Assembly: GCA_034336665.1 (NCBI GenBank)
Contig: JAPFBE010000002.1
Coordinates: forward strand, 75,147,405-75,211,404
DNA length: 64,000 nucleotides
From: Luscinia megarhynchos
Taxonomy: Eukaryota > Chordata > Aves > Passeriformes > Turdidae
Direction: 5' to 3'
Positions 25,300 through 37,900 of this stretch are shown piece after piece (within the stretch, counting starts at the first letter, position 1; every line of letters starts with the position of its first letter). The notes beneath the pieces are model-generated. The model was not told the origin of the DNA and made no database searches. It was given only the letters and a program-made list of their open reading frames with translations. The position numbers were made by a program, and so were the translations under genes.

Positions 25300-25900
25300 G
25301 CGTCGATCGGAGCGGGGGCAGCCCAGCAGAGGCAGAGGCAGAGGCAGAGGCACAGGGCCGTGCCCCGCTGCCCCGCGCTGCCCGGGCTCCGCCAGCGCCT
25401 CCAGCCCGCGGCCGGAGCGGAGCGCAGCGGCGGGACCGTGCACCGGGGCCGTGCACCGGGGCCGTGCGGCGGGGCCGGTGAGGCGGGGCCGAGGGCGGGG
25501 CCGGTGAGGCAGGGGGCCGTGAGGCGGGGGGCCGTGAGGCGGGGCCGGTGAGGCGGGGGCCGGTGAGGCGGGGGCCGTGAGGCGGGGCCGGTGAGGCGGG
25601 GCCGTGGAGCGAGCCGGTGAGGCGGGGCCGGTGAGGCGGGACCGTGGAGCGAGGCCGGTGAGGCGGGGCCGGTGAGGCGGGGCTCTGAGGCGCGGGCCGT
25701 ACGGCGGTGGCCGTGAGGCGGGACCGGTGAGGCGGGGCTCTGAGGCGTTTGTGTCTCTGAGGAGTTTGTCTCCCGGCCTAAGGCGGGGAGCGCTGCCTTG
25801 GGAGACGAGAGAGGTTTGAAACGCGATGCGGTCAGCGCGGGGACCCGGCGGGATGGCGGGGATCCCCGGCGAGCTGAGCCTCATGGATAAGGGCGTTAAG
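25300..25900 (+). promoter_or_regulatory. LRRCC1: LRRCC1 CpG-island promoter
   Basis: A sharply GC- and CpG-rich block ends in exon 1 of LRRCC1. It contains some twenty GC boxes (GAGGCGGGG), most of them supplied by the tandem repeat at 25436-25745, and no TATA box. The transcription start should lie between about 25745 and 25825. Confidence 0.75.
25436..25745. repeat. GC-rich promoter minisatellite, unit about 14 bp
   Basis: Variants of GAGGCGGGGCCGGT are repeated about twenty times, with spacer changes such as CCGTGGAGCGAGGCC and GGCTCTGAGGCG. Each unit contains an Sp1-type GC box. The array ends about 80 bases before the LRRCC1 ATG. Confidence 0.9.
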
Positions 25901-28900
25901 AGGTGAGTGCGGACGGGCCGGGGAGAGGGAGGGGAGGCGGCGGCCGGGGCCGAGCTGCCCGACTGACGGCGGGCGCCTCTCTCCGCAGCCTGCGGGATGT
26001 GTCCCTGAGCTCGGACCTGCACACGCTCAACGCCCACTGTAACCTCATCGCCAAGATCCAAGGGCTCGACCACCTCCGAAATCTGCAGCACTTGGATCTG
26101 TCGTCAAACCAGATCCGCCGCATCGAGGGGCTCGGTTCCCTGGCTAAGCTGCGCAGCCTGAGCTTGTCCTGTAACCTGCTAACCAAAGTGGAGGGTCTGC
26201 AATGTTTATTTCTGTCCTTAACAAGTTACAAAGGTTTTCTAAAAGTCATCTTAAGTTTACTTCTGGAATGTTTGCATATAATTAAGGTTATACCAACTTA
26301 GTATGAGTTAGTATGCTAACCATTTTATGAAGTAAATTTTAAGATGCATATATATAGTTTTCGCAAGCCTTGTCATAGCAAAATGCCTTGATTTTGAAGG
26401 CAAACCTGATTTTTATGGTTCTAGTTTAATGTCATAATTCATATGATCTTTAAAGGTTCACTTTGAAAGCTTTGATAATTTGATAAAAGCAGAGCATTCT
26501 TCTGAAAATCCTACTGTTTCTATTTTTTCCTTCATTTTGTTTAGGACTGGAAAAACTCTTTAATTTAACTGTGCTGAACCTGTCATTTAATCGCATACAT
26601 GATCTCTCTGGTAAGTGATGTTGCCATATGCTGTGCAATACAAAGCATTTGTCTCACTTTAATTCTGAAAAACTTGACCAAGTGTATTTTGAGAAGTTTC
26701 GAGCACTTCAAATGCCAATTCAGTGAATAATTCTAATAAAAGTGACAATTGCTGCTCTTCTCAGCTTTAAAGTTTTTCACACCAAAGATTGTTCTGAACT
26801 GGGATTTATTCTTCTGTGTTTGGTGCGGTGAAGCTTTTTCAGAAAGTAGTACAGTAAACATTTCAGACTTACTTCTAAAATATTCACATCTTTCATTTTT
26901 ATAGAACAAGGATGCAATTTTACATAGGATATGGAAGTTCTCTTCTGGGTCAGTTCTTACGATTTCATGCTACAAAATCAAGAGAGTTGTAATGGAAAAT
27001 TAAAATAACATTGGTAACAATTTTGTTAATGATCTTGTGTTATAAAATAAACTTCAAGGAATAAGTTTATTTTTACATGCTTTTTGACAGTCAGAGATTG
27101 ATCTGTTTCTTTAAAATTAGCTCACATAGCTAGCTTAAGTGTTGTACTTTGTGATAGAGTAGCAAGGTAATTAACATGTAGACAAGGATATGGAACAAGT
27201 GTTCTCTCATTTCTAGTTATTTTATTTACTGAATATTTTTCAACAAGATGCCATTTATTCTAAATGTTATAGTCTAGGACTATAGCAGAAAACATTTTGT
27301 GGTTGTTTGTTTTTTTTCTAAAATTTCCAGGATTTCAGTCTCTTCGTGGAGCCAGACATAAGATTAGCCACATTGACCTTCATAGCAACTGTGTAAGTGA
27401 TATTAATCATTTACTTCAGTGCACCAAAGGGCTGCGCTGTTTGACAAACCTCACACTGGAAAGAAATGGAAAAGCCAATCCAGTTTGTCACACAGCAGGT
27501 ATGGATCTGATCTTACATAGATAATTCGTGCTCATTAGGACAGTGATTTCCTTTAAGCTGTGAGCTGTTTTCTGACGCTTGCAAATTCATTCATAAAGTG
27601 GCCAGCCTGCAGAAATCTAAATTCTTTCAAAATTAATTAATTTTCCATTTTAAAAAATCCTTTTTTTTTCCCACAGCATATTCTCAAAATTGTAACGTGT
27701 ATGCTGTGATAAGACTCAATATTTTCATTTGTGGTTCCAGAGGAGTGCCACCAGCATGACTAGAGGACTGGAGCACCTCTCTTACAAGGAAAGGCTGAGA
27801 GAATCGGGATTGTTCAGCCTGGAGAAGGCTTCAGAATGACCTAATTGTGTCTTTGCAGTACCCGAAAGGAGTCTACATGCAGGAAGGAGAAAGACTCTTT
27901 CCAAGGGCATGTAGTGACAGGACAAGGAGGAATGGCTTCAAACTGGAATAGGTTTAGATTAGATATTAGGAAAAAATTCTTTACTGTGAAGGGTGGTGAG
28001 GCACTGGAACAGGTTGCCCAAAGTGGTTGTGGACACCCCATCCCTGGAAGGGTTCAAGGACAGGTTGAATGGAACTCTGAGCCACATGGTCTAGTGGAAG
28101 GACAGGAGTATTAATATAACAAGATGGAAAGGTGGAAAACTCAAAGAATGTACATAGAGATATTGAACTGTATAGACAGAGAGCAGGCACAGGAAGTAGG
28201 TAGTCTGCAGTCTCTGATAGAGACTGCAAGAGAAAGATCAGTAACAACTAGCTTTTCCTTCTTTTCCCACTGCTTTGGTCAGCAGTGACAGACTCTAGGA
28301 TCCTCTGCAGTAATTAGCATTTTCATCCAAATAGGTGGCAGGTGTTTCACTGGGCAGCATGGAGACAAGTTGGAGAATGCATGTAGATACATCACTTTCA
28401 GTTGCATTTGAGCTTCTCGTTGGGGGGTAGGTTTTTCAGGCCATTAAGATGTTACACTCTTAAGTTCAAACAAATTAAATTGTAGCATTCTAGATTGGTG
28501 TAGGTTCTTTTTTTATGTTGTGTGAAAGAGAGGAAAATCTCTTACAGGAAGGTGGAACTGGAGGATTGGTGCTTTTGTGAGAGTTTAAAGATAATTTCAT
28601 TACAAAGAGTAGGACAGTAGGAATTACAACCATATTGTGACCATACAATTGATACAGGTGTCATGTAGGCACAGTTCAAAAGAAACATCAGAGATTATTG
28701 AGGAAAGCAAATAAGGTTTTAAGTAATGTTTTTAAATGCACTCATATTTTACAAATACATTCAGGCACTACAGAAATAGTAACAGGACTATTAAACGTAT
28801 CTGATTAACTTAGAAAATGCCACTAGTTTTCTTCTGCAAGTATTCACATACCTCTTCATATCTATGTCTTTTGTGGCACTTTCAAAACTGCAGTCTTCAG

Positions 28901-31900
28901 CAGCCCAAATTCTAATAAGTTAAAAATGCTAACTTCAATGTTTTACAGTTTCATAATGCCTTATTTCATTCACTGATGAAGGATGAAATTGTCTAAGCCC
29001 TTTCAGAACTTGCTTTTCCATTACATTCATCTGCCCTTCCACTTGGTACAATGTTTGAGTGCAGTAGGCTAATGTTGAAATGTTGTCCGTGCAATTGCAG
29101 TGTGCTGATGGTGGCTGGGAAACTCCTGTGTAGATCAGAACTTGGCAGGCAGCTTCCCAGTTGATTTAATTTGTAATGTTGTCTGTTGAAAGCCTTGGGT
29201 GGGGAAGAGTGAGACAATTGTAGATAACTCACTACTTTTTTTCTAACATTAAAAATGCAGTGAATCATTTAAGATTATGAGGTACCTAAAATATATCTTG
29301 GAAGGTTGATTTCACTTTAAATGTGGTCTTTTTCTCAAGGTTATAGAGAAACTGTTCTTCAGTCATTGCCCCAGCTAACAGTTCTAGATGGAAGAAATAT
29401 TTCTGGTGAACTAGTGGACCTGGCAGAAGAAAAGTGTATAGATTTGCAGTGTTTAGAAGACATTTTGGGCTCTTTGGTTTCACCTGGATGCCCTTCTTCC
29501 AGAGATCAGGTGCCGTAGTTTGTGTGTACTGATTTTAAAATTGACACATTCTATTTTTATATTGCATGCAACATATTAAAAATGCTACAAGGGTTGTCTT
29601 TTCTTCTGACAGAACACTGTTCCCTTACCGCTGGTGACACCACACATCGACCAGGCACTGGCTCAATTTCGGCAGCGCACAAGGATACCAGTGCAAGGTA
29701 CCACCAGCTCCTCCACAGAGCTTGTCTCGTCTTCTGAACCTGAGAAGATCCAGCTTGATAAAATACTCAGTGAGATGAGGATTAAAAAGATAGAAGATCA
29801 GATTTTACAGATACTGGAAAAGGTGATTTTTTTCTGTGATTGCACAGTAAGTTTTGTTTTTAAGATAACAAACAAAATCAGCCTTTCTGATGATAAAAAA
29901 AAATGCTGAACCAAACTAGAGCATTTCTGCTGGTATGTATAGGCTATGTGCTAATATGTTCTTAATCATTTTGAGACGCTGGGAATAAAATGAAAACAAG
30001 TCTTTAAAACTGAAGATTGCACTTTGTATCATGAATCATTCCATACAGAATAAAAACCATTGTGTATGGGACTGCAGAGCTATCTGATCATGTTATATTA
30101 GAAAACTGTTTTTATGTCTGGGGTTTTTTAATCCGGAAATACCAATATACTAACTGAACCAGAGTGAAACATGAAATACACCAAAGTGCCTGGTTATACA
30201 GCTGGTGAAAATTAATTTCACCAATAGGTCAACTTGGTCTGGTATGCTTGTCATGTAATATAGTTTGTATTGTTAACATAGGTAACATAGGTTTGTCAGG
30301 TTTGTTTGGTAGTGGTATTGAAAGGCTCTTTTTGGTTATAAGTGCTGTGTTTGTTTTACGTTTTTCACCAGCTGCCAAAGGATTTTACCAAACTTCAGAT
30401 ATTTCAAAAGGAAACAACTTTATGTTCTCAAGCATCCTGAGATTACTTTAGCTTTAAAACAACAAAATATTTCAGCAAGGAGGGAAGTAAAAGTAAAGAA
30501 CTAGAAGCAATTGTTTAGTTTTTCACAAAATTATTTTGTGTGAACTGTTTTAAAAATAGCATCTGAATAAGTGTTAGAAATTAGCCAATCAGAAACTGTC
30601 AAATTTGTATCTAAAACTGTGATCTCTTCTTAGGTATCTGATAGTTCAAGACAGAAAGCTGCTCCAAGTGCTCTCAAAGCTAAGAGAGACACAGATCCAA
30701 CTTCTGAGAGTGAAAATGAGAGTGGAAAAGAGAACAACAGAAAGGTCATGAAAGGAAGCAAGATCCCCACTTACCGTAAAACTGCCTTATCTCCAAAAGG
30801 TCATGCAAATCATCTAAAGAAGAAAATAACTTACAGGTATCCCAGTGTTTACTATATAAAACCAAAATGAATTAAACTGAATATTGTCAGCATAAATATA
30901 GTTTTAACTTGAAACATTTCACTGAGAGTGGCAGGTTGAGTGAAACAGCTAAGTTAATAGTGCTCCTGAAAATGAGTAGCTAATGAGTTTCAGTTGTTTC
31001 TCCAAATGAGCCATTGCATTCTTCAGTTCTACAGCTACTTTACTCTTACGAAATTATTTCATGTCTATGTGATCATGAGATGGTTTTAGGTAGCATCTAC
31101 TAGTTGTAAGTATCTTTTTAGAGCTGAATATTTGAATTTAGCTGTTTCTGTGCTTTGATTGCAAATTATTTTCTAAATGATTTTAAACTATCTAGTGTGC
31201 AGCTGCTGCACAGAACTGTAATTTTTTTTATTTAGAAGTGTCTGAATCTGCTGTTTAAACTCTGCATATAGGGAAGAGAAGAAGAGTTCCTCAAAGTGTT
31301 CATGCTCCAGTGAGAAAGACTCTCACTTTAAAGTAGTGGGAAGAAAAGCTGAAATACTAACTGGAAGGAGGAGCAATATGGAAAAAGTAGAAGAATGTAA
31401 TTCAAATTCCATAGAGGAATCAACATACCGAGTAGGTTTTGCATGATTTCAGGGTAAATATAATGGTCAAACTAAAACTGGAGGTGACAAAAATAATTGC
31501 ATGTAGATATTATCAAAAATAGTGAAGTTCTTGTAGTGTCAGCTGGGAGAGGATATGTTTTATTTCACTTTTATGGGAGTTTTTGGCCTCATCATTTGCA
31601 CTTTCTTCCGTCATCCATGAATTCCAGAAAGACAAAAGTCTTGTTCTACAATTACAAATATTGTTTGTCATTTTTGGCTATGCTTGAATGTTTCCTAGTA
31701 AGTTGATTCTTATCACATTCTTGCTAAGGCACTGATTCAAGAACTGGATCAGGAGAAGGAAAGGAGGTGGAAAGCAGAGCAAGCAGAGAAGAAATTATTA
31801 GACCATGTCAGTGAGCTACAAAAGCATGCAAAAGAAGAAAAGACTATTCAGAGTATGGCTGTATACAATACAGACAGGTAGGGAAACAGTGCTGTAGTCT

Positions 31901-34900
31901 AAGAGTTTGTTTTGTTTTGGGTTTTTTTTTTAGTTTCCAGTAATTAATTTCATAGGCTTAAGAAACAAGGACAGCTTTAAACAATATACTTGAGAATATC
32001 AAGAAGTAGAACTAGAATTTGTCTCAGTATTACCTAGTGAAATTCCCTTCTGCAGCTTTTGTCCTGTTCTTGTCATAGAACAATATCAGTATGCCAGTTT
32101 CTTCCATTCTAGCCATTACTTTCCAAACTATCTATATCATAACTGTACCTTCAGTTCAAGTTCTAGTAGCTGTCCCATATCATACTTCTGCCTTCTGTGT
32201 CCCGGTCTCCCTTTCCACATATACCCAGAGCATTGTTTGCTTTTTTCTGTGCAGCACATTAGAATAAAAATGTTTCTGGCCAGCCAGAGTTGGCCCACAG
32301 GCAGTGCAGGGCAGGCCTAGCACATCTTCAGAGAGATGGTTGTCACCATTCTTACGTGTTCTGAGCATCAGCCTTTTTTTTTAAAAGATGTCCTTATTTT
32401 TTTTTTTAAATATCTCCATATTTTTGGAGATGCCTGCTCCATCTGTCTTTTTCTTAACTGCATTGTATTTATCAAAGCCATATTTTCTTTCTTTTAGGAA
32501 GAACCAAGTCATGTGCTTCCTGAGTTACCATCCATGACTTACTCTGAATATTTCCCCTTTTCCCTTTTTTAAGTTCACTTCCTACCTTTATATTATACCC
32601 ATCTACATTTATGCTATCTTCTATAAGAGGCTTATTATGTTCCTGTAAAGCAAAGTAATACTGGAATGTCATTTCCTAAAGATGTATCTATGAGGTCTCC
32701 ATCTTAGGTTTTTTTAAATGAATCTCCATATAGTAATGCTGCACATGACTTAAGTAATGGTTTATGTCTCTTTAAACAGTTTTATATGACTGCTATAAAT
32801 AGTAAAACTCAGTAAAAAACAAGATATGTTGCTGCAACAGCTACTAATGCCTTTTTCTCAGTGGCATCAAACTTACAAGTAAAGTGTTTGTAATGCAACT
32901 TTACTGTGTTTATTCTAAGGTTAAAGGAATTGGTATTGGAAGAAAGAGCTGCCAAAGCAAGACTGCAAGCAGATATCCAGCAGCTGAAAGGTGAAACTGA
33001 AAGGCTTACTAATGAGCTACAACAGGCAAAAAATAAAGAAACAGAATATCAGAAGGCCATACAAGCTTTAGAAGAAACATTGTCCAAGATGGAGATGCAG
33101 AGATTGCAGCAACGAGCAGCAGAGGTAAATATTTTTCATGAGTAAATAATGCAATGGCAACAGGGTGGCTACCATAGCTCCTGAACGAAATACTGGATTT
33201 TTACCAGCATGGAGTCTGAGTTTTCCACAATAAAACCCGGGGCCATTTTTCTGCATAGTAGTAGTTGATAACAGGTATCCATTTTAATTGTCAATGAATA
33301 TAAATGGTGACCTTAAGATAAAGGAGAACAAGTCCTATGTACTTAACACTGAGAGTTTATATTTTCTTAAAATACTGAGTGACAAAGACAAGTTTTTAAA
33401 GTTCTAAGATCAATAGACATCTTATTACTGGGATGGAAATCTGGTGGTTCTGTTTGTTTTGCTGATCTGAAGAAAATTAGATGCTTTTAATTGCTACCAG
33501 AACAAAACGCTAATTGCTTAGAATGTTTAAGATTTAGTTTGTGTGATGTTTTGTGTTTGTTTGGGATCTTTTGGTTTTGTTTTTACAGCTGGAGAATATA
33601 ATGATGCTTTTTGTTGAATAGAAAAATATATAAGATCAAGATGCTGGACCAGATACTGCCACTATTTCTTTCTGAAAAATTAATTGCTGAATTTTCAGTG
33701 TCCTCCAATATCTATTCCTTTTTTCTGTTTATATTATGTTAGTCCATTCCTGTGTCTCTGAACATAGAGGAAATGAATCTTAACACATCCATCCTGAAAA
33801 GTCTTTGAACTGATAGTGTGGTGCTCTAGGAAGTGGTGTTGATCAGATTCCCTGAAAGGAATGAGAATCAGGGAGTGTGCTGACAGACAAACTGCAAAGT
33901 ACCATCCAAGACCACTCTCTACTTTAGGCTCCTGTTTGGGCACTTGAGTGGCCCCCACGGCACATTTCTTCTTTAGCTGTAGATATCCTGGAGCTATTAT
34001 GGAATCTAGAAGTGACCTTCAGTTTAGATCAGGTATCTGCCTGTCAGTTTGAAAAGTACTAAATTTAGTGATTTGGAGAACAGGAGAGTGGGATTTGCAT
34101 GTGTGTGTATGGTTTTTTTCTGTTCCATAAGAATGGAAACACCTTATTAATGTATAAGGCTTTTATTTTCCTTCAATGAGTTTGTAGAAATAAGTAATCT
34201 CTTTTGGTGGTAGTAACATTGTTTTTATTTAAGGGAAGGTTTTTGTTCCCTGTGTTCAAGATCTGGTAGCAAATACTCCTTAATTATGTTTCAAAGAATT
34301 ATCAAGGTGCTCTGGAAACTAAATCCTCTTTTTGAATGTTCAGATTTAATATACCTTGGGCCTATGTTATCAATTCCAAGATTAAGAAATTCTAAAGCAT
34401 TTCATAGAGCTTGCTCGTTGTACATCCTGGCATTTACTTTCAGTGGTAAATTATGGTTACTCCACATAGCCACCACTGTTTAAGGCCTTCAGTCAGCATT
34501 ACAAGATGACTTCTTAAAGGGATTCAAGATGAGTAAGTTTACTATGCATCTAAATGTGAACCCTGTTCCCTTGTTCTTCCTTGACATTTTTGTCAAAATG
34601 TGTTCCTGCTTGACATTTTTAAGTGCTTGTGCTTTAATTTAGGAGAGAACTGCTTCTCTTCTTCCACAAAACAGAGGAATACAGTGTTGTGTGTGTCTAA
34701 AAGTTACTCATTAAACTATTCATGAAAAGGTTTAACATGTAGAACATAAGAACTTAGCCTTCTGAAGTGTTCTGATTTTGAATTACCATTTAATGAGTAA
34801 TCAAAATGCTTTTCATAACTTTTTTCATATATTTTTTCTTCATGTTAAATCAGAACCGAGTTTTGTATTTAAAAGGTTAAGTCTATAAAATGGAATTATT

Positions 34901-37900
34901 CATAAAAGCTTGCATTGAATGGAAAAAGTGGAGTATGCCATCTGGTGTTTATACTGATTCTACATTTTTTGTAAAATCATTAGAAAGCATCTCTGTTCAG
35001 CAGCTCTGAACTTTACAAATCAGAAAGATGTAGATTTTTACAAAAGTGGAGTGTTAAAAAATGAAGTTAATGTTGAATACATCTAAAAATGTTTCGTTCA
35101 AAACTAAAACAAGTCTTACAGTAAAAGTTTCTAATTGAGGAAATCATTCTGCCAATGCACTTCCACTTCTGCAGGACACCTTGAAGTTCTTTACAAATTA
35201 AGTAAACATCCGTGTTTTTTCATTAAGGTTGCTTTTTGAGTTGTAGGAAGTTAAGACTTTATTTTAAATATCTTGTCTTAAATTTCTTCAAGTGTTACGA
35301 TATAATAAGAAAAATCCAAAACAAAATCAAGCAAAAAACCCCAAACAAAAACCATAGAGTACCTGTTCTTTGTGTTCTAGTATAGAACATGAAGACTAGA
35401 TTAAAGCTCTAAGAAAATCTTGCTCTTGTCTTTATGACACAGATGAAACAGGTGCAAGAAGCAGAGCTTAAAGCATCAGCCAATGCAAGAGAAGTACAGT
35501 TACTTCGGATATCCGTCCGACAACAGAAGGAGAAGGTAAAACACCTACATGAGCTACTTGTATTAAGAGAGCAAGAGCAAAGGTATGGGGTCATCACTTT
35601 CTGTCAAGTTAATAGAGATGCTTGTGTTGACAACATGCTTTTTTAAATGTGTCGTCAAGTATGGATGTGGTTTTGTTTGGGTTTGATCTTTTGGAGTTTT
35701 TTGATTAGTGGGAGAGATTGTCATTGTAAAAATGTAGATGCCTTCTCACACATGTTCTTGCTTATTTAAGAATATCTTGTAGATTCCTGTCTGATAAGTT
35801 CATGTAGGCAACTTCCAGCTTTTCACGTGAAAAATTCTTGTCTTATAATATGGCCAAATTCTTGATTTTAAGTACTTGATCTGTAATCCAGGAATAATCA
35901 GATAAAAATAAAATTGTATTTGAATTACTGTCTGAAGAGCTGCATACGCTACAATAACACAAAACGTTATTAAATCAGTTAGTCTCTGCAGTATCTTTCT
36001 TGTTGGGTAGAGGGTGGTGAGTTACTTGCCTGGCTATTTTCCTCTTTGAAAATTTCCCTTTTCTGAAGAATACTTGAGGGTAAGTTCTGTGGTGTTCAGC
36101 TAATACAATCAAATACGTGTACAAACTATAACAAGAGGTACTGTGAAGCATATTAGTATATAAGGAAGGTTATTAATAAAATAAGGAGGTTACATTTGTT
36201 AAATTTTACAGGGGAAAATGTATTCAGATACCAAGAAGCAGGTTTAGATGGGAAGAATCTTACAGCTTTATTTTGAGAACTTTCAATAATTACCTCGTAA
36301 AGCTCCAAAAAATATAATATGAAGGACAGTGGATATTTTGATATTTTTTTATATTGGATATTTTGGATTTTTTTTTGCTTTACAGTAGACAAACAGAGTA
36401 GTTTTGAAGTACAGGGTGCATTTGCTTCAACATTGGCCATTTAGATCCCTGTTGCTACTGCTTTTCAGGTTTTGGGTCTAAGTGAATAGCAACAGTAGTT
36501 TTGTGAGGGTGAAAGGAATGACTGACTGCAAAAAGGGTGTCTGGCTGTACAGGGCTTTTCTCTGATTCCAATGTCACTTCCAGATGTTTTTTAACAGCAA
36601 AGCAAACAAGTGCTAAATCACAGCAAAAGCACAATTGAATAATTTTGAATATTTGAATTAAAAAGTTAGGGTATTCCTTTGGGTGTTTTTAACAGTAGTC
36701 AACAGAATTTTCCTCGTGCCAGACCCATTGTCAGAGAAGACTGAAGGCTGTCTGTGAGATGAAGAATTTATCCCATTTATTAAGTAATTAATTATCCTTG
36801 TTCAGTAAGACCAAGGAAATGAATTAAAATAGCATTGTGAGATTCTGCAGTTCATGTCTCAAGTGTATGCTTGATAATTTCAGGAAAAGAACTTGGAAGC
36901 CGAGTTGCTTTACATGGACCTGAATTTCAAGATGCTTTGTCAAAAGAAGTGGCTAAAGAGGAGCAGAGGCATGAACAGCATGTTAGAGAATTGCAGGAGA
37001 AAATTAACATATCAAACCAGAAGTATAGAGAGTTAGAACAAGAATTTCATTTAGCTTTAACTATTGAAGCAAAAAGGTTTAAAGAGGTAAGATTAAGAGA
37101 ATATTTCATCTTACACTAGGTGGGGTTGTAGTTCTCTTAAATGTGTTGGATTTGGGTTGATATTCTGGGTGTGGTTTTTTGGTGTTTTGTTGGGTTGGTT
37201 TTTTGTCCCTATGATCTTTGCTCCAAGGGTCCATGCAAAAATACTGGTAGAAAGGTTTGAAATATCAGTGATTAGAACAATGACAGCAAATGCCAAGTCA
37301 GCACTCAAAAACCCCAAAATCAAAAGACATTTTAAAAACCCCTTCTGTCTGATGTTTTGGGTTTTTTTGTTTGTGTTTTGATAAGGTTATAGTTAAACAT
37401 ATATACAAATATTTACACTTATTGTGTAAATTTTCAAAATTGAATTTTGGATATGCATTTTGAAGCTCAAATTCAAAACTTATTTGCTAAATTCCTCAGA
37501 GAATTTATTTCTGTGGCTCATATTTACACGTTTTATATGTTAAATAAAATAGTAAATACTTCACCTTAAACTTGGCTTTCTTTGTTTTAAATAAGTTTTA
37601 AGTAGATAGGAGAAGAGGGGAAAGAAAAGACAAGGGTTTTACCCTTCAAATCTTTCTGTTGTAAGAAAAAAAGGCTTGAATTAACTTTGTCCGTCTTTTG
37701 AGATTTTAATGTCAATTTTAACAATGAGATTAAATCAAGGCATTGTTTTTAGTTCCCAGGTATGGTTTTTCTGCTCTGCTTCCCATCCACCTGAATTTTT
37801 TTTCTTTGTCTGGGGGTTCTTTTTGTTTGTTTGGGGTTTTTTTGTTATGTTTTGTTGGGTTTAGGGTTTTTTTACAAATACGTAGCTGAGTAGAACCGGT

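Noticed and set aside
25184..26091. A 274-codon minus-strand frame and shorter ones over the LRRCC1 promoter
   Set aside because: They translate the GC-rich minisatellite and the antisense of LRRCC1 exon 2. Pro/Arg/Ala repeats only.
36871..37119. Reading LRRCC1 exon 12 as an independent small gene
   Set aside because: Its peptide matches LRRCC1 between exons 11 and 13, and the 3' border is a proper donor in phase.
37130..37880. G/T-rich tracts with telomere-like TTTAGGG pieces in LRRCC1 introns 12 and 13
   Set aside because: Only single or imperfect motifs. Ordinary T- and TTTTG-rich intron sequence.
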